Shown piece by piece: positions 16,864 to 24,849 of a stretch of 64,000 nucleotides of DNA. Each line of letters starts with the position of its first letter. Position 1 is the stretch's first letter. The stretch covers positions 1,054,001 to 1,118,000 of the forward strand of contig NZ_JAMBOQ010000002.1 in the NCBI RefSeq assembly GCF_023715685.1, written 5' to 3'. Under the pieces are notes generated by a model. The model worked only from the letters and a program-made list of their open reading frames with translations, searched no databases and was not told the origin of the DNA. A program made the position numbers and the translations under genes. This stretch comes from Priestia aryabhattai (GTDB lineage: Bacteria > Bacillota > Bacilli > Bacillales > Bacillaceae_H).

Positions 16864-17637
16864 TTATTTCCCTTGAAATATTGGCTTTCTTTTTTCTTTA
16901 AACGCGGATATTCCTTCTTGATGATCACTCGTTTCTACCATAAGAACTTGCGTTAGCCTTTCTTGTTCGAGGACTTGTTCTAACGTTAAATGAAAGGAAT
17001 CATTGACAATTTTTTTCATTTTCCCATACGCTTTAGTCGGTCCTTGCGATAAGCGACTTGCAAAGGACGTGACCTCATCTTTCAGCTGATTTAACGGCAC
17101 TACACGGTTCAAAAACCCGGCTTTATAAGCTGTATCGGCATCCAGAGGCTCTCCTAAAAACAATAGTTCCTTAGCTCTGTGGGGTCCAACGACCTTTGTA
17201 AGAAAGTAAAGGCCTCCTCCGTCTGAAATCAATCCAACTTGAGAAAAGCTTAATACGAACCGACTTTCTTCTGATGCAATGATAAAGTCAGAAGCGAGAG
17301 CTAAATTAAAAGCCGCTCCTGCTGCAAACCCCTGAACTGCTGAAATAATCGGCTTCTCTAGATTTTGCATCGCTAAAATACATTCATTTAAACGGCCGAT
17401 ATGTTCATAAACATCAGCTCCTGATGCTTTGCCCATCGTTTTTACATCGCCTCCGGCAGAAAACGAGCGCCCTGCTCCATTTAATATAACGACTTTAATA
17501 GACTCATCGCTTTGTGCCTTTTTCATTTCAGCTGTTAACCGTTCAAGCATTTCCTCACTGAATGCATTTAAACGATCCGGACGATTTAACGTTAAAGATA
17601 GAATAGATCCCTGCTTTTCTACTAATAAATCACTCAT
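16864..17637 (-). CDS. Enoyl-CoA hydratase/isomerase family protein
   Basis: Crotonase-fold protein of 257 residues from the ATG at 17637 (AGGAGGG upstream). It contains LNRPDRLNAFS, the oxyanion-hole region AGRSFSAGGDVKTM, and AVQGFAAGAAFNLALASDFIIA. The second oxyanion segment reads SFSQVGLISDGGG with D rather than the usual glutamate pair, so this may be an isomerase or a PaaG-like enzyme rather than a plain hydratase. It overlaps nothing and follows the SDR gene by 29 bases. Confidence 0.85.
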   Translation of the reverse strand: MSDLLVEKQGSILSLTLNRPDRLNAFSEEMLERLTAEMKKAQSDESIKVVILNGAGRSFSAGGDVKTMGKASGADVYEHIGRLNECILAMQNLEKPIISAVQGFAAGAAFNLALASDFIIASEESRFVLSFSQVGLISDGGGLYFLTKVVGPHRAKELLFLGEPLDADTAYKAGFLNRVVPLNQLKDEVTSFASRLSQGPTKAYGKMKKIVNDSFHLTLEQVLEQERLTQVLMVETSDHQEGISAFKEKRKPIFQGK

Positions 17638-17666
17638 AATTCGGATTCCCTCCTCTTTACTGTGTA

Positions 17667-18428
17667 TTAAACGATAAGCCATCCACCATCTACTAATAAA
17701 TCACTTCCCGTCATATAAGATGCCTCTTCAGACGCTGCAAAAGCAATGACGTTTGCAATTTCTTCCGGCTTACCAACACGTTTTAAAGCCGTATTTCTTT
17801 CGATTGCCTTAGTGAAGCGCTCATTTTCAAGTCCAGGCTGTGTTAAAGGCGTTTCTACGAATCCAGGAGACACAGAGTTTACTCTGACTTCATGAGGTGC
17901 TAATTCAAATGCCATTGCTTTTGTAAAATTGATTAAAGCAGCTTTAGCAGCGCTGTAGTGAGGAATTTGCGCACCTGCTTTATGTCCTGAAAGAGAAGCG
18001 ACGTTGACAATAGAGCGATTTCCTCCTATCTTTTCAGTTAACAAAGGAATCAATTGTTTTGTCACAAGAAATACGCTTGTTAAATTGACGTCCTGCACGT
18101 GTTTCCACTGTTCAAGAGTTGTTTCTTTGATTGTTGAATTAACAGATCCTCCTGCATTATTAATTAATAAATGAATTTGTCCATACTTTTCTTTTATGAA
18201 TTCAGCCAGCTCTTTGACGTCTTCTTCTTTCGTTACATCAGCTGAGAAAATATCTGTGCATTTTCGCTCACAACGTGTGTCAACAGCCGATGCAGCCTGT
18301 ACTAGTTTTTCTTTCGTTCGCCCGACAAGAATGACGTGAGCGCCTTCTTTTGCCATTCTCTGAGCGGTCGCTTCTCCAATGCCGCTTCCAGCCCCCGTAA
18401 TAACAGCTATTTGCCCTTCAAAACGCAT
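17667..18428 (-). CDS. Short-chain dehydrogenase/reductase
   Basis: Protein of 253 residues of the classical SDR family: ITGAGSGIGEAT cofactor motif at residue 11, LINNAGG near 89, the catalytic serine in VNVASLSG and the YSAAKAALINF Tyr-x-x-x-Lys. C-terminal YMTGSDLLVDGGW is standard. Probably a 3-hydroxyacyl-CoA or related dehydrogenase in the acyl-CoA operon. It sits between the acyl-CoA dehydrogenase (11-base gap) and the enoyl-CoA hydratase. Confidence 0.88.
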   Translation of the reverse strand: MRFEGQIAVITGAGSGIGEATAQRMAKEGAHVILVGRTKEKLVQAASAVDTRCERKCTDIFSADVTKEEDVKELAEFIKEKYGQIHLLINNAGGSVNSTIKETTLEQWKHVQDVNLTSVFLVTKQLIPLLTEKIGGNRSIVNVASLSGHKAGAQIPHYSAAKAALINFTKAMAFELAPHEVRVNSVSPGFVETPLTQPGLENERFTKAIERNTALKRVGKPEEIANVIAFAASEEASYMTGSDLLVDGGWLIV

Positions 18429-18439
18429 GATACCCCTCC

Positions 18440-20218
18440 TTATACAACATATCGTCCGCTATTAATAAACTCACGCGCGATGTCTCGATTGCGCGTGAAT
18501 TCGCCTTCACTTTGCAAATCATTCATCCACTTTCCAAGAATTGTGCGGTACTGTCGGTGCTTTTCACCCGTTAACATCCCATTTATTAATTGTCGGGCCT
18601 GCTTTTCAATGTCAAATAGCGTTTCGCTCACAACAGTTTCTGTCAGCTTGCTTTTTAACTTTTCTTTTTCTTCTCCATTTCTATTCAAGGCTTTTTCCGC
18701 TCGCAGCACGGATGATTCCATAGCAAATAGTCCAACAGCAATTTCTGCGAGTTTCATAAGCGTTTCTTGTTCTTGTGCTAGATTTGCGTGAAACGTTTGA
18801 AATGCTGTTCCTAGCAAAGCAAGAAATAAATGTCTTGTCGTAATAACAGCCTGCTTTTCTCTTGCTAGAAGTTCATTTGAAGGTATTTCCCACTGACCAC
18901 TCATCAATTCACTAACAGCATGCTCCACTTGTTTGTTTAGCTTTATTTCTCCTTTGCCTGCTTTTTTTAGAAGCTGAGTCGGAAGCAAAAGGCGGTTGAT
19001 TTCATTTGTACCTTCAAAAATACGGTTGATGCGTGAGTCACGGTATACTTGCTCTATTTTATATTCTTGAATAAACCCTGCGCCGCCATGAAGCTGCAGC
19101 GATTCATCGGCAATTAAATCAAGGGTTTCTGACCCATACACTTTACATACTGAACATTCTATTGCAAATTCGGCCAGCTGTTTAGCTACTAACTTATAAT
19201 TTTCACTTTCATATAGGCCACCAAGCGCTTCTTCTAGTAAACCAGCTGTACGGTACTGAATAGATTCAGATGCGAAAATACGCGCTGCCATTTTTGCTAT
19301 TTTTTCTTTTGAAGCATTAAATTCCGCAATAGCTGTTTTAAACTGCTTGCGCTCTTTTGTATAAGCTAAAGCAAGTTCAAAGGCATATTTGGCTGCGCCC
19401 ATACACGCAGAACCTAAGTTAAAACGCCCGAGGTTTAAGACGTTCAAGGCAATTAAATGACCTTTGCCTACTTGTCCAAGTATGTTTTCTACAGGTACCA
19501 AACAATCTTCATAAATCACTGGGCGGGTAGACGACCCTTTAATCCCCATTTTCTTTTCTTCTGGCCCAAGAGACAGTCCTGCAAAATCTTTTTCTACAAT
19601 AAAAGCAGTAAAATGTTCTCCGTCTACTTTTGCATACGTAATGAACGTATCTGAAAAGGCAGCATTGGTAATGTACTGCTTCGTTCCATTTAATACATAA
19701 TGCGTTTTTTCAGGATTTAATACGGCTTTTGTCTGAGCCGCAAGAGCATCAGAACCTGCTTCTGGCTCTGTCAAACAGTAGGCACCAATATATTCGCCGC
19801 TTGCCAATTTAGGCAAGTATTTTTCTTTTTGCTTCTTGGTGCCAAAATACGTAATAGGAAGTGTCGCGATGCACGTATGGTTAGAATGAGCGACTCCATA
19901 TCCGCTTGTCCGTCCAATGATTTCACCGACGAGTCCTTTGCTTACTTTATCAAGACCTAGTCCTCCATAGGTTTCTGGAATACTATGAGCAAGAAGTCCA
20001 AGCTCGCCTGCTTTATGCATCAATTCTACTACTTTATTAAAATCTTGCTGCTCAATGTCATGATGGTAAGGGTCGACTTCTTTTTCAATAAACTGCTTTG
20101 CTGTCTGAGCAATCATATAATGCTCATCCGTTAAGTCTTCGGGTGTATAAACGTGATGCGCAGATGTTTTTTTTAGTAAAAATGATCCGCCTTTTGCTCT
20201 TGTTTTCATTTCAGACAT
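18440..20218 (-). CDS. Acyl-CoA dehydrogenase, FadE-type
   Basis: Protein of 592 residues, the length of the B. subtilis FadE group rather than the 380-residue classic enzymes. It contains the FAD/substrate motifs YCLTEPEAGSDA near residue 153, ITNAAFSDTFITYAK, and RTAGLLEEAL, plus QLHGGAGFIQEYKIEQVYRDSRINRIFEGTNEINR. The C-terminal extension of about 150 residues is helical. It oxidises acyl-CoA to enoyl-CoA, passing electrons to an electron-transfer flavoprotein. Its first codons overlap the ComB-like gene by 13 bases, implying coupled translation. Confidence 0.9.
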   Translation of the reverse strand: MSEMKTRAKGGSFLLKKTSAHHVYTPEDLTDEHYMIAQTAKQFIEKEVDPYHHDIEQQDFNKVVELMHKAGELGLLAHSIPETYGGLGLDKVSKGLVGEIIGRTSGYGVAHSNHTCIATLPITYFGTKKQKEKYLPKLASGEYIGAYCLTEPEAGSDALAAQTKAVLNPEKTHYVLNGTKQYITNAAFSDTFITYAKVDGEHFTAFIVEKDFAGLSLGPEEKKMGIKGSSTRPVIYEDCLVPVENILGQVGKGHLIALNVLNLGRFNLGSACMGAAKYAFELALAYTKERKQFKTAIAEFNASKEKIAKMAARIFASESIQYRTAGLLEEALGGLYESENYKLVAKQLAEFAIECSVCKVYGSETLDLIADESLQLHGGAGFIQEYKIEQVYRDSRINRIFEGTNEINRLLLPTQLLKKAGKGEIKLNKQVEHAVSELMSGQWEIPSNELLAREKQAVITTRHLFLALLGTAFQTFHANLAQEQETLMKLAEIAVGLFAMESSVLRAEKALNRNGEEKEKLKSKLTETVVSETLFDIEKQARQLINGMLTGEKHRQYRTILGKWMNDLQSEGEFTRNRDIAREFINSGRYVV

Positions 20219-20949
20219 ATCATTTCCTCCCCGTTTACTAACATTTTTTTCACTATTTTAGGAACTACGGAATAGATGTTTTTCCGGCTTACAAAGCCAA
20301 TTTCGTCTAGAAAACCATACTGAGTGAGCATTTCTCCTACGGCTGAGCGTTTCAATATTTCAACAGGTGAATGCTCGTAAGCTTCATAAAAAAGCAGTGC
20401 AGCTTTTGCAGCATCCGTTAAATGAAATGTTTTTAGTCGCAGCAGGCAGTTTATAAAATAACCCGCTCCATATAAATCTTCTAGACAGAAGCGATCAGAT
20501 GAACCTGAACAAACCAATAAAACACTTTCATCTTGGCTTGGTTGACAAACAGCACTGGCAACCGCTTCTCCGTTTAAAAGTGAAGCTGCATATACGTGTT
20601 TCGCTTTTTCAGCGTTATGGATGGCTACCGTTCCATTAGTGGTAGACAAAATAACTGTTTTATTTTGAACATGCTGCTTTAAAGTGCTAGGGTTTGGATC
20701 AAAAAAGCCTTTAATCGTTTTTCCTCTATATTCGCCTACAAGCGCAATTTCGTCAGGCTTATACGTTTTTGCTTTTTTACGCGCTTCTTCTTCATTTTTC
20801 ACCGGAATAACCTCTATTGCTCCTTGCTGTAAAGCAGCCGTGATTGTTGATGTAGCCAATAAGATGTCAAATATAACAACCGTTTTTCCTTCTAGCTTTT
20901 TGGCAAGAAGCTCTTCTTTTTTCAGTATTACGTGAATTTTCCCTTTCAT
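20206..20949 (-). CDS. ComB-like phosphatase (2-phosphosulfolactate phosphatase family)
   Basis: Protein of 247 residues resembling the ComB/YitC family of Mg-dependent acid phosphatases that act on phosphorylated 2-hydroxy acids: VVIFDILLATSTITAALQQGA near residue 24, EYRGKTIKGFFDPNP-type loop, LSTTNGTVAI near residue 125 and SSDRFCLEDLYGAGYFI. Where ComB proteins usually read DVLRAT, this one reads DILLAT, losing the arginine, so specificity may differ. Its start overlaps the stop of the phosphotransferase gene (ATGA), and its end overlaps the acyl-CoA dehydrogenase gene: the three are translationally coupled. A phosphatase for a phospho-hydroxyacyl intermediate is a reasonable inference. 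Confidence 0.75.
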   Translation of the reverse strand: MKGKIHVILKKEELLAKKLEGKTVVIFDILLATSTITAALQQGAIEVIPVKNEEEARKKAKTYKPDEIALVGEYRGKTIKGFFDPNPSTLKQHVQNKTVILSTTNGTVAIHNAEKAKHVYAASLLNGEAVASAVCQPSQDESVLLVCSGSSDRFCLEDLYGAGYFINCLLRLKTFHLTDAAKAALLFYEAYEHSPVEILKRSAVGEMLTQYGFLDEIGFVSRKNIYSVVPKIVKKMLVNGEEMICLK

Positions 20950-22004
20950 ATATGCCCTCGTTCTGTGTGCAGAGCATGAATAATCAGTGTTTTTACATAA
21001 TCTCCAAATTGTGAAAACCGTTTATCATTTGTTTGGCCTTTTTTATAACGGTAATAAATTTGCTGACAAATGACAGCAAGTTTGAAGTACGCAAATTTTA
21101 GGTAAAAGTCAATGTGTGAAACATCCCGTCCGCTTTTTTTAGCATATGCTTCTACAAAGTCTCGACGGGAATAAAAGCTTTTTTGCACAGTAACAGGTGG
21201 ATTCCCCAGTCCTCTTTTTAAAAGTTCAGGGTCGCTGTCTTCCATCCAATAGCTCAGCGCCACTCCCAAATCAGCAAGCGGGTCTCCAACGGTTGTCATT
21301 TCCCAGTCGAATAACCCTACAATCTTATTTCCATCCGGTGAAAATAACGTATTATTAAGCTTATAATCATAGTGAATGATAGTTGAATGCTGTGATTTCG
21401 GGATGTGTGTGGTCAACCATTTCTTTAGTGCTTCTACTTCCGGTATGTCACTTGTTGTTGCTTTTTCATAACGATGAATCCAGCCGTGTACTTGACGTTC
21501 TAAAAAACCTTCAGGCTTGCTGATTCTTTCAAGAAGTGTTCCTTTATAAGAAATGTCATGAAGTTGAACAAGGACATCTACCATTTGTTCTGAAATACGA
21601 CGGCAAAGTTCGCTAGTTCCTTTCATTTCTTTTGGAAACGCTGTGTCGATGAGAACACCGTGCTTTCGCTCCATTAAAAAAAAGGATTTTCCGACCACTG
21701 TCTCATCTTCACAAAACACATACGGCCTAGGAGCGAGAGGGAAAGATTTCGATAAAACAGATAAAATCTTGTATTCTCTTTGCATGTTATGCGCTTTTGG
21801 CGCAACTTGCCCAAAGGGAGGGCGTCTCAACACCGCCTCCCACTCTCCGACTGAAAGAGCATAGGTTAAATTGGACGCACCTGATCCAAATTGCTTGATT
21901 AAAAGAGGCTCTGTAGGTAAATCAGGAATAGAAGTACGGAGAAACTGATGCAGTTTTTCCGTGTTTAATTCTTCTCCTTTTCGTACAGGAATGATTTGTG
22001 ACAT
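20946..22004 (-). CDS. APH-fold phosphotransferase, ACAD10/11 kinase-like
   Basis: Kinase-fold protein of 352 residues. FGSGASNLTYAL near residue 42 corresponds to the glycine-rich lid, AVLRRPPFGQVAPKAHNMQREYKIL matches the N-terminal domain of human ACAD10/11, the catalytic loop is HYDYKLNNTLF (HxDxxxxN) near residue 211 and the metal aspartate is in LFDWEMTTVGDPLADLG. In ACAD10/11 and in bacterial LvaA this domain phosphorylates 4-hydroxyacyl-CoA. The matching dehydrogenase half lies at 27237-28481 in the same operon. An antibiotic-resistance role is unlikely. Confidence 0.85.
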   Translation of the reverse strand: MSQIIPVRKGEELNTEKLHQFLRTSIPDLPTEPLLIKQFGSGASNLTYALSVGEWEAVLRRPPFGQVAPKAHNMQREYKILSVLSKSFPLAPRPYVFCEDETVVGKSFFLMERKHGVLIDTAFPKEMKGTSELCRRISEQMVDVLVQLHDISYKGTLLERISKPEGFLERQVHGWIHRYEKATTSDIPEVEALKKWLTTHIPKSQHSTIIHYDYKLNNTLFSPDGNKIVGLFDWEMTTVGDPLADLGVALSYWMEDSDPELLKRGLGNPPVTVQKSFYSRRDFVEAYAKKSGRDVSHIDFYLKFAYFKLAVICQQIYYRYKKGQTNDKRFSQFGDYVKTLIIHALHTERGHI

Positions 22005-22028
22005 TTTTTACCACCTGCTTTTTTATAG

Positions 22029-22430
22029 TTAAACAGCTACTTTATAATTCATTAAAAACTGCTTAATGTCCGCTGGAATGGAAATGCTTTTTTGTGTGCC
22101 AAAATCAAAGTACACGATGACAGCTTCTCCTTTAGCAATCAATGATCCCGTCTTGCTGTCGGTAATTTCATGGCCAATTGTAAAGCTTTTATTACCGACT
22201 CTAGACACAAAGGTTTTAATCATTAACACTTGATTAAAATAACCTTGCGCAACAAAATCACATTTAGTAGACGCTAAAATATACTCCCACTTTTCCGTAT
22301 GCATTGATGCTCCCATCTCTTCAAAGAAAGCAATCCGAGCCTCCTCTAAATAAATAAAATAGCTCGTATTGTTAATGTGACCCAGTGCGTCCGTTTCGCA
22401 AAAGCGCACTTTGACCTGTGTTTCATACAT
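22029..22430 (-). CDS. Acyl-CoA thioesterase, 4HBT family
   Basis: Hot-dog-fold protein of 133 residues. The opening VKVRFCETDALGHINNTSYFIYLEEARIAFF carries the 4-hydroxybenzoyl-CoA thioesterase motif with the catalytic aspartate (D in ETDALGH). It would hydrolyse acyl-CoA thioesters in the cytoplasm and so relieve blocked intermediates or release product. It lies between the enoyl-CoA hydratase and the phosphotransferase with gaps of about 20 bases. Confidence 0.88.
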   Translation of the reverse strand: MYETQVKVRFCETDALGHINNTSYFIYLEEARIAFFEEMGASMHTEKWEYILASTKCDFVAQGYFNQVLMIKTFVSRVGNKSFTIGHEITDSKTGSLIAKGEAVIVYFDFGTQKSISIPADIKQFLMNYKVAV

Positions 22431-22448
22431 GATTTTCTCCTCCTTTAC

Positions 22449-23228
22449 TTATTTATGTGAAAAAACAGCGGGACGCTTTTCAATAAATGCTGATACTCCT
22501 TCTTTAATATCTTCTGTTTGAAAGACTTCTTCAAACAGCCCTGCCTCAAGTTCAAGGCCTTCAGATAATGTGCGATTCATTCCTTTATTTACCGCTGTCT
22601 TAATTCGAGAAAGTGATGGAAGAGAGTGACGGTTAAATTTGCGAGCCAACTCTTTTGCTTTTTCGAGCCCTTTTCCTTTAGGCGTTACATGATTGGCAAA
22701 GCCTGCATGAAGCGCTTCTTCTGCAGAGACAGGACTGCCGGCAAACATCCACTCTTTAGCTTTAGATACGCCGATTATGCGTGGAAGACGCTGAGTTCCG
22801 CCGCCTCCAGGAAATAATCCGAGCTTCACTTCCGGAAGACCGATTTGAGCATGTTCTTCGGCAATGCGTATATCAGCGGTTAGTGCAAGTTCGCATCCTC
22901 CTCCAAACGTTAAACCGTTTAACACGACAATTGTTGGTTTTTCAATGTTTTCAAGCTTTTGCAAAACGCGATGAGTTTTCATAAACTCTTCTTTAATGCC
23001 GCTTTGCCCCATTAACTGAGGAAACTCTTTAATATCGGCTCCAGCCATAAACGCCCGGTCGCCCGCTCCTGTTAAAATGATTGTAATCACATCAGATTCT
23101 TTGCTAAGCTCTTCATACGTTTCTTCAAGCTGCTGCACAACAGCCTGGGTCATTACATTTAAAGGCGGGTTATCAATGGTTACAATTGCCGTTTTCTCTT
23201 CTTTTTCGATACGTACAAATTTTTTCAT
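22449..23228 (-). CDS. Enoyl-CoA hydratase
   Basis: Crotonase of 259 residues with both catalytic glutamates in place: GGGCELALTADIRIA (first Glu) and IGLPEVKLGLFPGGGGTQRLPR (second Glu), and the oxyanion segment AFMAGADIKEF. It hydrates trans-2-enoyl-CoA in beta-oxidation. It follows the 3-hydroxyacyl-CoA dehydrogenase gene by only 2 bases and together they supply the two middle steps of the cycle. Confidence 0.92.
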   Translation of the reverse strand: MKKFVRIEKEEKTAIVTIDNPPLNVMTQAVVQQLEETYEELSKESDVITIILTGAGDRAFMAGADIKEFPQLMGQSGIKEEFMKTHRVLQKLENIEKPTIVVLNGLTFGGGCELALTADIRIAEEHAQIGLPEVKLGLFPGGGGTQRLPRIIGVSKAKEWMFAGSPVSAEEALHAGFANHVTPKGKGLEKAKELARKFNRHSLPSLSRIKTAVNKGMNRTLSEGLELEAGLFEEVFQTEDIKEGVSAFIEKRPAVFSHK

Positions 23229-23230
23229 TA

Positions 23231-24112
23231 TTACTTCACTCCTTGTGTGTGGTATGTGTAAAAACCTTTTCCTGTTTTGCGCCCCAGCTCGCCTTTTTGA
23301 ACTTTTTCTTCAATGCACGCAGCTGGCTTGTCCTCTGGATCCCCTGTTTCGCTATAGCGCTGCTGCATCACAAAATATCCGACGTCAATTCCTGAGAGAT
23401 CCATTAATTCAAAAGGACCGATCGGGTGATTGAGTGCTTTTTTGCAAATCGTATCAATGTCTTCAAAATCTGCGTATCCATTTTCGTAAAGGAAAACGGC
23501 TTCTTTTTGCAACGCTCCTAAGATTCGATTGGCAATAAAACCTGAGATTTCTTTTTTCAGAAGGACTGCTGTGCGATTAATTTGCTTGCAAACTTCCATT
23601 GTCGTTTGAGCTGTTTTTTCATTTGTCTTTTCACTCATCACAACTTCTACGCAGTCCATTACAAGGGGAGGAAAAAAGAAATGCATGTTAACGATTTGTT
23701 CTGGACGGTTTGTGGCACTTGCAATAAGCGAGTTAACAATTGTTGAACTATTCGACGCTAAAATGGCGTGACGTGGTGCGTACTCATCTATTTCTTTAAA
23801 GACACTTTGTTTTACATCTAACTTTTCCACCACGGCTTCAATAACAAAATCAGCGTTTGAAACCGCTTCCTTTAATGTGTTTGTAAAAGACAATCTTCGA
23901 AATGCGGCTTCTTTAGCATCAGAAGAGATTTTGCCTTTATGAATCCACTTGCCCATAATTGCTTCCAGCTTATTTTTTGCATCAATGAGTGACTGTTCAT
24001 TCATATCTTGAATAATCGTTTCATATCCTCCAAGTGCACAAAGCATACCGATTTGATGTCCCATTTGTCCTGCTCCAATAACAGCAATACGCTGTATATC
24101 TTTACTATTCAT
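23231..24112 (-). CDS. 3-hydroxyacyl-CoA dehydrogenase
   Basis: Protein of 293 residues of the Hbd/PaaH/HADH family: N-terminal Rossmann motif VIGAGQMGHQIGMLCALGG at residue 10, ASNSSTIV near 120, MHFFFPPLVMDCVEVV with the catalytic histidine, and the C-terminal GPFELMDLSGIDVGYFVMQQRY domain. It oxidises 3-hydroxyacyl-CoA with NAD. The length shows a single-function enzyme rather than the FadN/FadJ multifunctional type. Confidence 0.92.
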   Translation of the reverse strand: MNSKDIQRIAVIGAGQMGHQIGMLCALGGYETIIQDMNEQSLIDAKNKLEAIMGKWIHKGKISSDAKEAAFRRLSFTNTLKEAVSNADFVIEAVVEKLDVKQSVFKEIDEYAPRHAILASNSSTIVNSLIASATNRPEQIVNMHFFFPPLVMDCVEVVMSEKTNEKTAQTTMEVCKQINRTAVLLKKEISGFIANRILGALQKEAVFLYENGYADFEDIDTICKKALNHPIGPFELMDLSGIDVGYFVMQQRYSETGDPEDKPAACIEEKVQKGELGRKTGKGFYTYHTQGVK

Positions 24113-24192
24113 GTTATAGCCTCCTTTAAGTATAAAAGGAGAGAAAGAGCTTATACTTTCCCGCCTTTTACGAGCACTGTCTAGCCTAGCAG

Positions 24193-24759
24193 CTACTGTG
24201 ACTGAATACCTTTCATCAGCATCTTATAAAAAATAGCGGCAACTTCTCGATCTGACTTTTCTCCATCCGGCTGAAACCAAAAATAGCTCCAATTTGTCAT
24301 TCCTAATATGCCTAGCGTCACGATATCTGAAGGTAAATCTGAACGGAACTGCCCTGCTTCCATTCCTTTTTCAATAATTTCCTGTACGTTCTCTTTAAAA
24401 CGATCGCGCTTTGGAATGATTTGCTGTAAGTGTTCTTCACTCAAATGACGCATCTCTCGAAAGAACACTTTAGCTCGAAGCCCTTCTTTCTCAATATCAT
24501 GAACAAGTTTGAAAATAATGCTGTGCAGCTTTTCCGGATACGATGTTGTCTTATCTGCAAGAATCGTCTCTTGATTTTCTATTAATCTTTCAATATATTG
24601 AAGGTGAATATCCATTAAAAGCTCTTGTTTGCTTTTAAAATAATAATAAAACGTTCCCTTTGTGACGTTTAATTCATTTACAATATCTTGAATAGACGTT
24701 TCTTTGAAACCTTTTTGAGCAAAAAGCTGAATGCTTCGTTCCATCATCAAATCTTTCAT
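24193..24759 (-). CDS. TetR/AcrR regulator of the acyl-CoA operon
   Basis: Regulator of 188 residues from the ATG at 24759. The N-terminal helix-turn-helix reads FAQKGFKETSIQDIVNELNVTKGTFYYYFKSKQELL, a textbook TetR motif; the C-terminal ligand domain is helical. The start is placed at 24759 because a TATAAT box sits at 24795-24800, too close for the longer frame, and GAGAGGG lies 7 bases upstream. Residing inside a fatty-acid operon it resembles FadR/PaaR-type acyl-CoA-sensing repressors. The palindrome at 28506-28521 is a likely operator. Confidence 0.88.
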   Translation of the reverse strand: MKDLMMERSIQLFAQKGFKETSIQDIVNELNVTKGTFYYYFKSKQELLMDIHLQYIERLIENQETILADKTTSYPEKLHSIIFKLVHDIEKEGLRAKVFFREMRHLSEEHLQQIIPKRDRFKENVQEIIEKGMEAGQFRSDLPSDIVTLGILGMTNWSYFWFQPDGEKSDREVAAIFYKMLMKGIQSQ

Positions 24760-24794
24760 CGTCAAACCCTCTCTGTCTTTTCTCATTTTCACAA

Positions 24795-24800
24795 ATTATA
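24795..24800 (-). promoter_or_regulatory. -10 box of an internal promoter for the TetR gene
   Basis: A perfect TATAAT on the minus strand about 36 bases before the chosen ATG of the TetR gene, inside the 90-base gap after the CoA ligase gene. The -35 region is weak. It suggests the regulator and downstream genes can be transcribed separately from the front of the operon. Confidence 0.4.
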
Positions 24801-24849
24801 CCATGGCTTAGAGGGAGCTTTTGAAAAAGTTTGTTTATGTTCAGCTTAT

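Noticed and set aside
18336..18791. Plus-strand frame of 151 codons over the SDR and acyl-CoA dehydrogenase genes
   Set aside because: Lies opposite two conserved genes and has a low-complexity Ser/Phe-rich product.
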